Shown in pieces: positions 63,620 through 64,000 of a stretch of DNA of 64,000 nucleotides. A model generated the notes under the pieces. That model was not told the DNA's origin. It was given only the letters and a program-made list of their open reading frames with translations, and searched no databases. The stretch comes from Spiroplasma eriocheiris (GTDB lineage Bacteria > Bacillota_I > Bacilli_A > Mycoplasmatales > Mycoplasmataceae), in the NCBI RefSeq assembly GCF_001029265.1, contig NZ_CP011856.1, forward strand, positions 310,001-374,000. Direction: 5' to 3'. Made by a program: the position numbers and the translations under genes. Positions within the stretch are counted from its first letter, which is position 1. Every line of letters starts with the position of its first letter.

Positions 63620-64000
63620 ATGAAAAATACCGAGGAATGTGAAGTTGAACTAACCGGAATTATTGAAAATAATAGCCAACAGTTACTTCCACAATACATT
63701 AGAGACATTGCAATTGCTAAAGAATGATTAGAGGAATTAATTGCCCGTGAGAGCGTGACCAACGAAGACTTATTGGCAATAAACAAATTATTAACTGACT
63801 TACTAACAAAAATCAGAATTGACCAACAATGCCAACATCAAAAAATCACAGCAACACCACTAGAAGTTGATGTTGAACAAATGACTGTGACTTGGGATCT
63901 TTTTTGTGAAGGCTGTTCAATTCGTAAAGAAAAAACTAGTAATTTAGATTTATCAGTACCCTTATCAGAGTTAGCAAAAGCAATCCCGTTTAATGAATAA
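63620..64000 (+). CDS. Protein of unknown function
   Basis: This 126-aa protein is complete, its TAA being the last three bases of the window. It contains one UGA-Trp near residue 37. The N-terminal half is helical (IRDIAIAKEWLEELIARESV, NEDLLAINKLLTDLLTKIRI). The C-terminal half has a strand pair and CEGC, with another Cys-x-His (CQH) earlier; a zinc site is possible but not certain. A GCAAGGGGGCG ribosome site precedes the ATG. No family is recognised. Confidence 0.75.

Noticed and set aside
1-64000. CRISPR arrays, tRNA or rRNA genes, insertion sequences
   Set aside because: I looked for regular direct repeats with spacers, cloverleaf-like sequence with TTC-type loops, and transposase frames on both strands and saw none. 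A tRNA scan could still find one that I missed.

Overview
This window is an A+T-rich stretch of a mollicute chromosome that uses genetic code 4 (UGA = Trp); a Spiroplasma is the best fit. The evidence is direct. Nearly every long gene is open only if TGA is read as tryptophan: SecY, Adk, AsnS, NADH oxidase, PcrA and the large surface proteins would otherwise break at conserved Trp sites, and S8 and SecY would lose a C-terminal Trp. Other Spiroplasma-like traits are the absence of rpmD (L30) from the spc operon, several lipoproteins with the Cys at residue 24, AGGAGG-type ribosome sites, and large membrane-anchored or lipid-anchored surface proteins. All intact genes but one (43377-43568) lie on the + strand. 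No tRNA, rRNA, CRISPR array or intact insertion sequence was seen.

Layout. 1-9270: end of the S10 operon and the spc/alpha operon (L29 end, S17, L14, L24, L5, S14, S8, L6, L18, S5, L15, SecY, Adk, IF-1, L36, S13, S11, RpoA, L17), closed by a strong terminator. 9357-10100: methionine aminopeptidase, moved out of its usual place after adk. 10248-17248: a small membrane protein, a 1365-residue FtsX/MacB-type permease and two lipoproteins. 17421-20023: a small basic protein, an ABC-2 exporter whose ATPase gene is frameshifted, and a decayed secreted-protein gene on the minus strand. 20262-25639: glycosyltransferase, RDD membrane protein, PcrA helicase, LacI-type regulator, HPr. 25774-30595: TsaD, two tandem RpiR/SIS regulators, purine nucleoside phosphorylase, AsnRS. 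30723-34300: lipoprotein, XRE regulator, two zinc-ribbon proteins, a possible PemK/MazF-like protein, a Pr6Pr-like membrane protein. 34604-41785: nox-lplA-pdhABCD, an energy operon joining pyruvate dehydrogenase to its lipoylation enzyme and to NADH re-oxidation. 41857-45662: DUF3137-like membrane protein, two small proteins, BipA/TypA.

45713-64000 is the accessory part. It holds two large surface proteins (692-aa membrane-anchored; 747-aa lipoprotein with repeated modules) and then a compact gene set (51098-60544): four tetraspan membrane proteins that look paralogous, a 993-aa membrane-anchored extracellular protein, a MoxR/RavA-type AAA+ ATPase, a ViaA-type VWA protein and a dimeric dUTPase. 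Two GntR/FCD-like regulators and a membrane protein follow. The AAA+/VWA pair next to multi-spanning proteins and a large ectodomain protein suggests a dedicated machine that assembles or remodels a membrane/surface complex; this is the best candidate in the window for an undescribed system. Two copies of a structured element with an identical 13-bp core (45713 and 62156) flank this accessory part and may be a small RNA or leader family.
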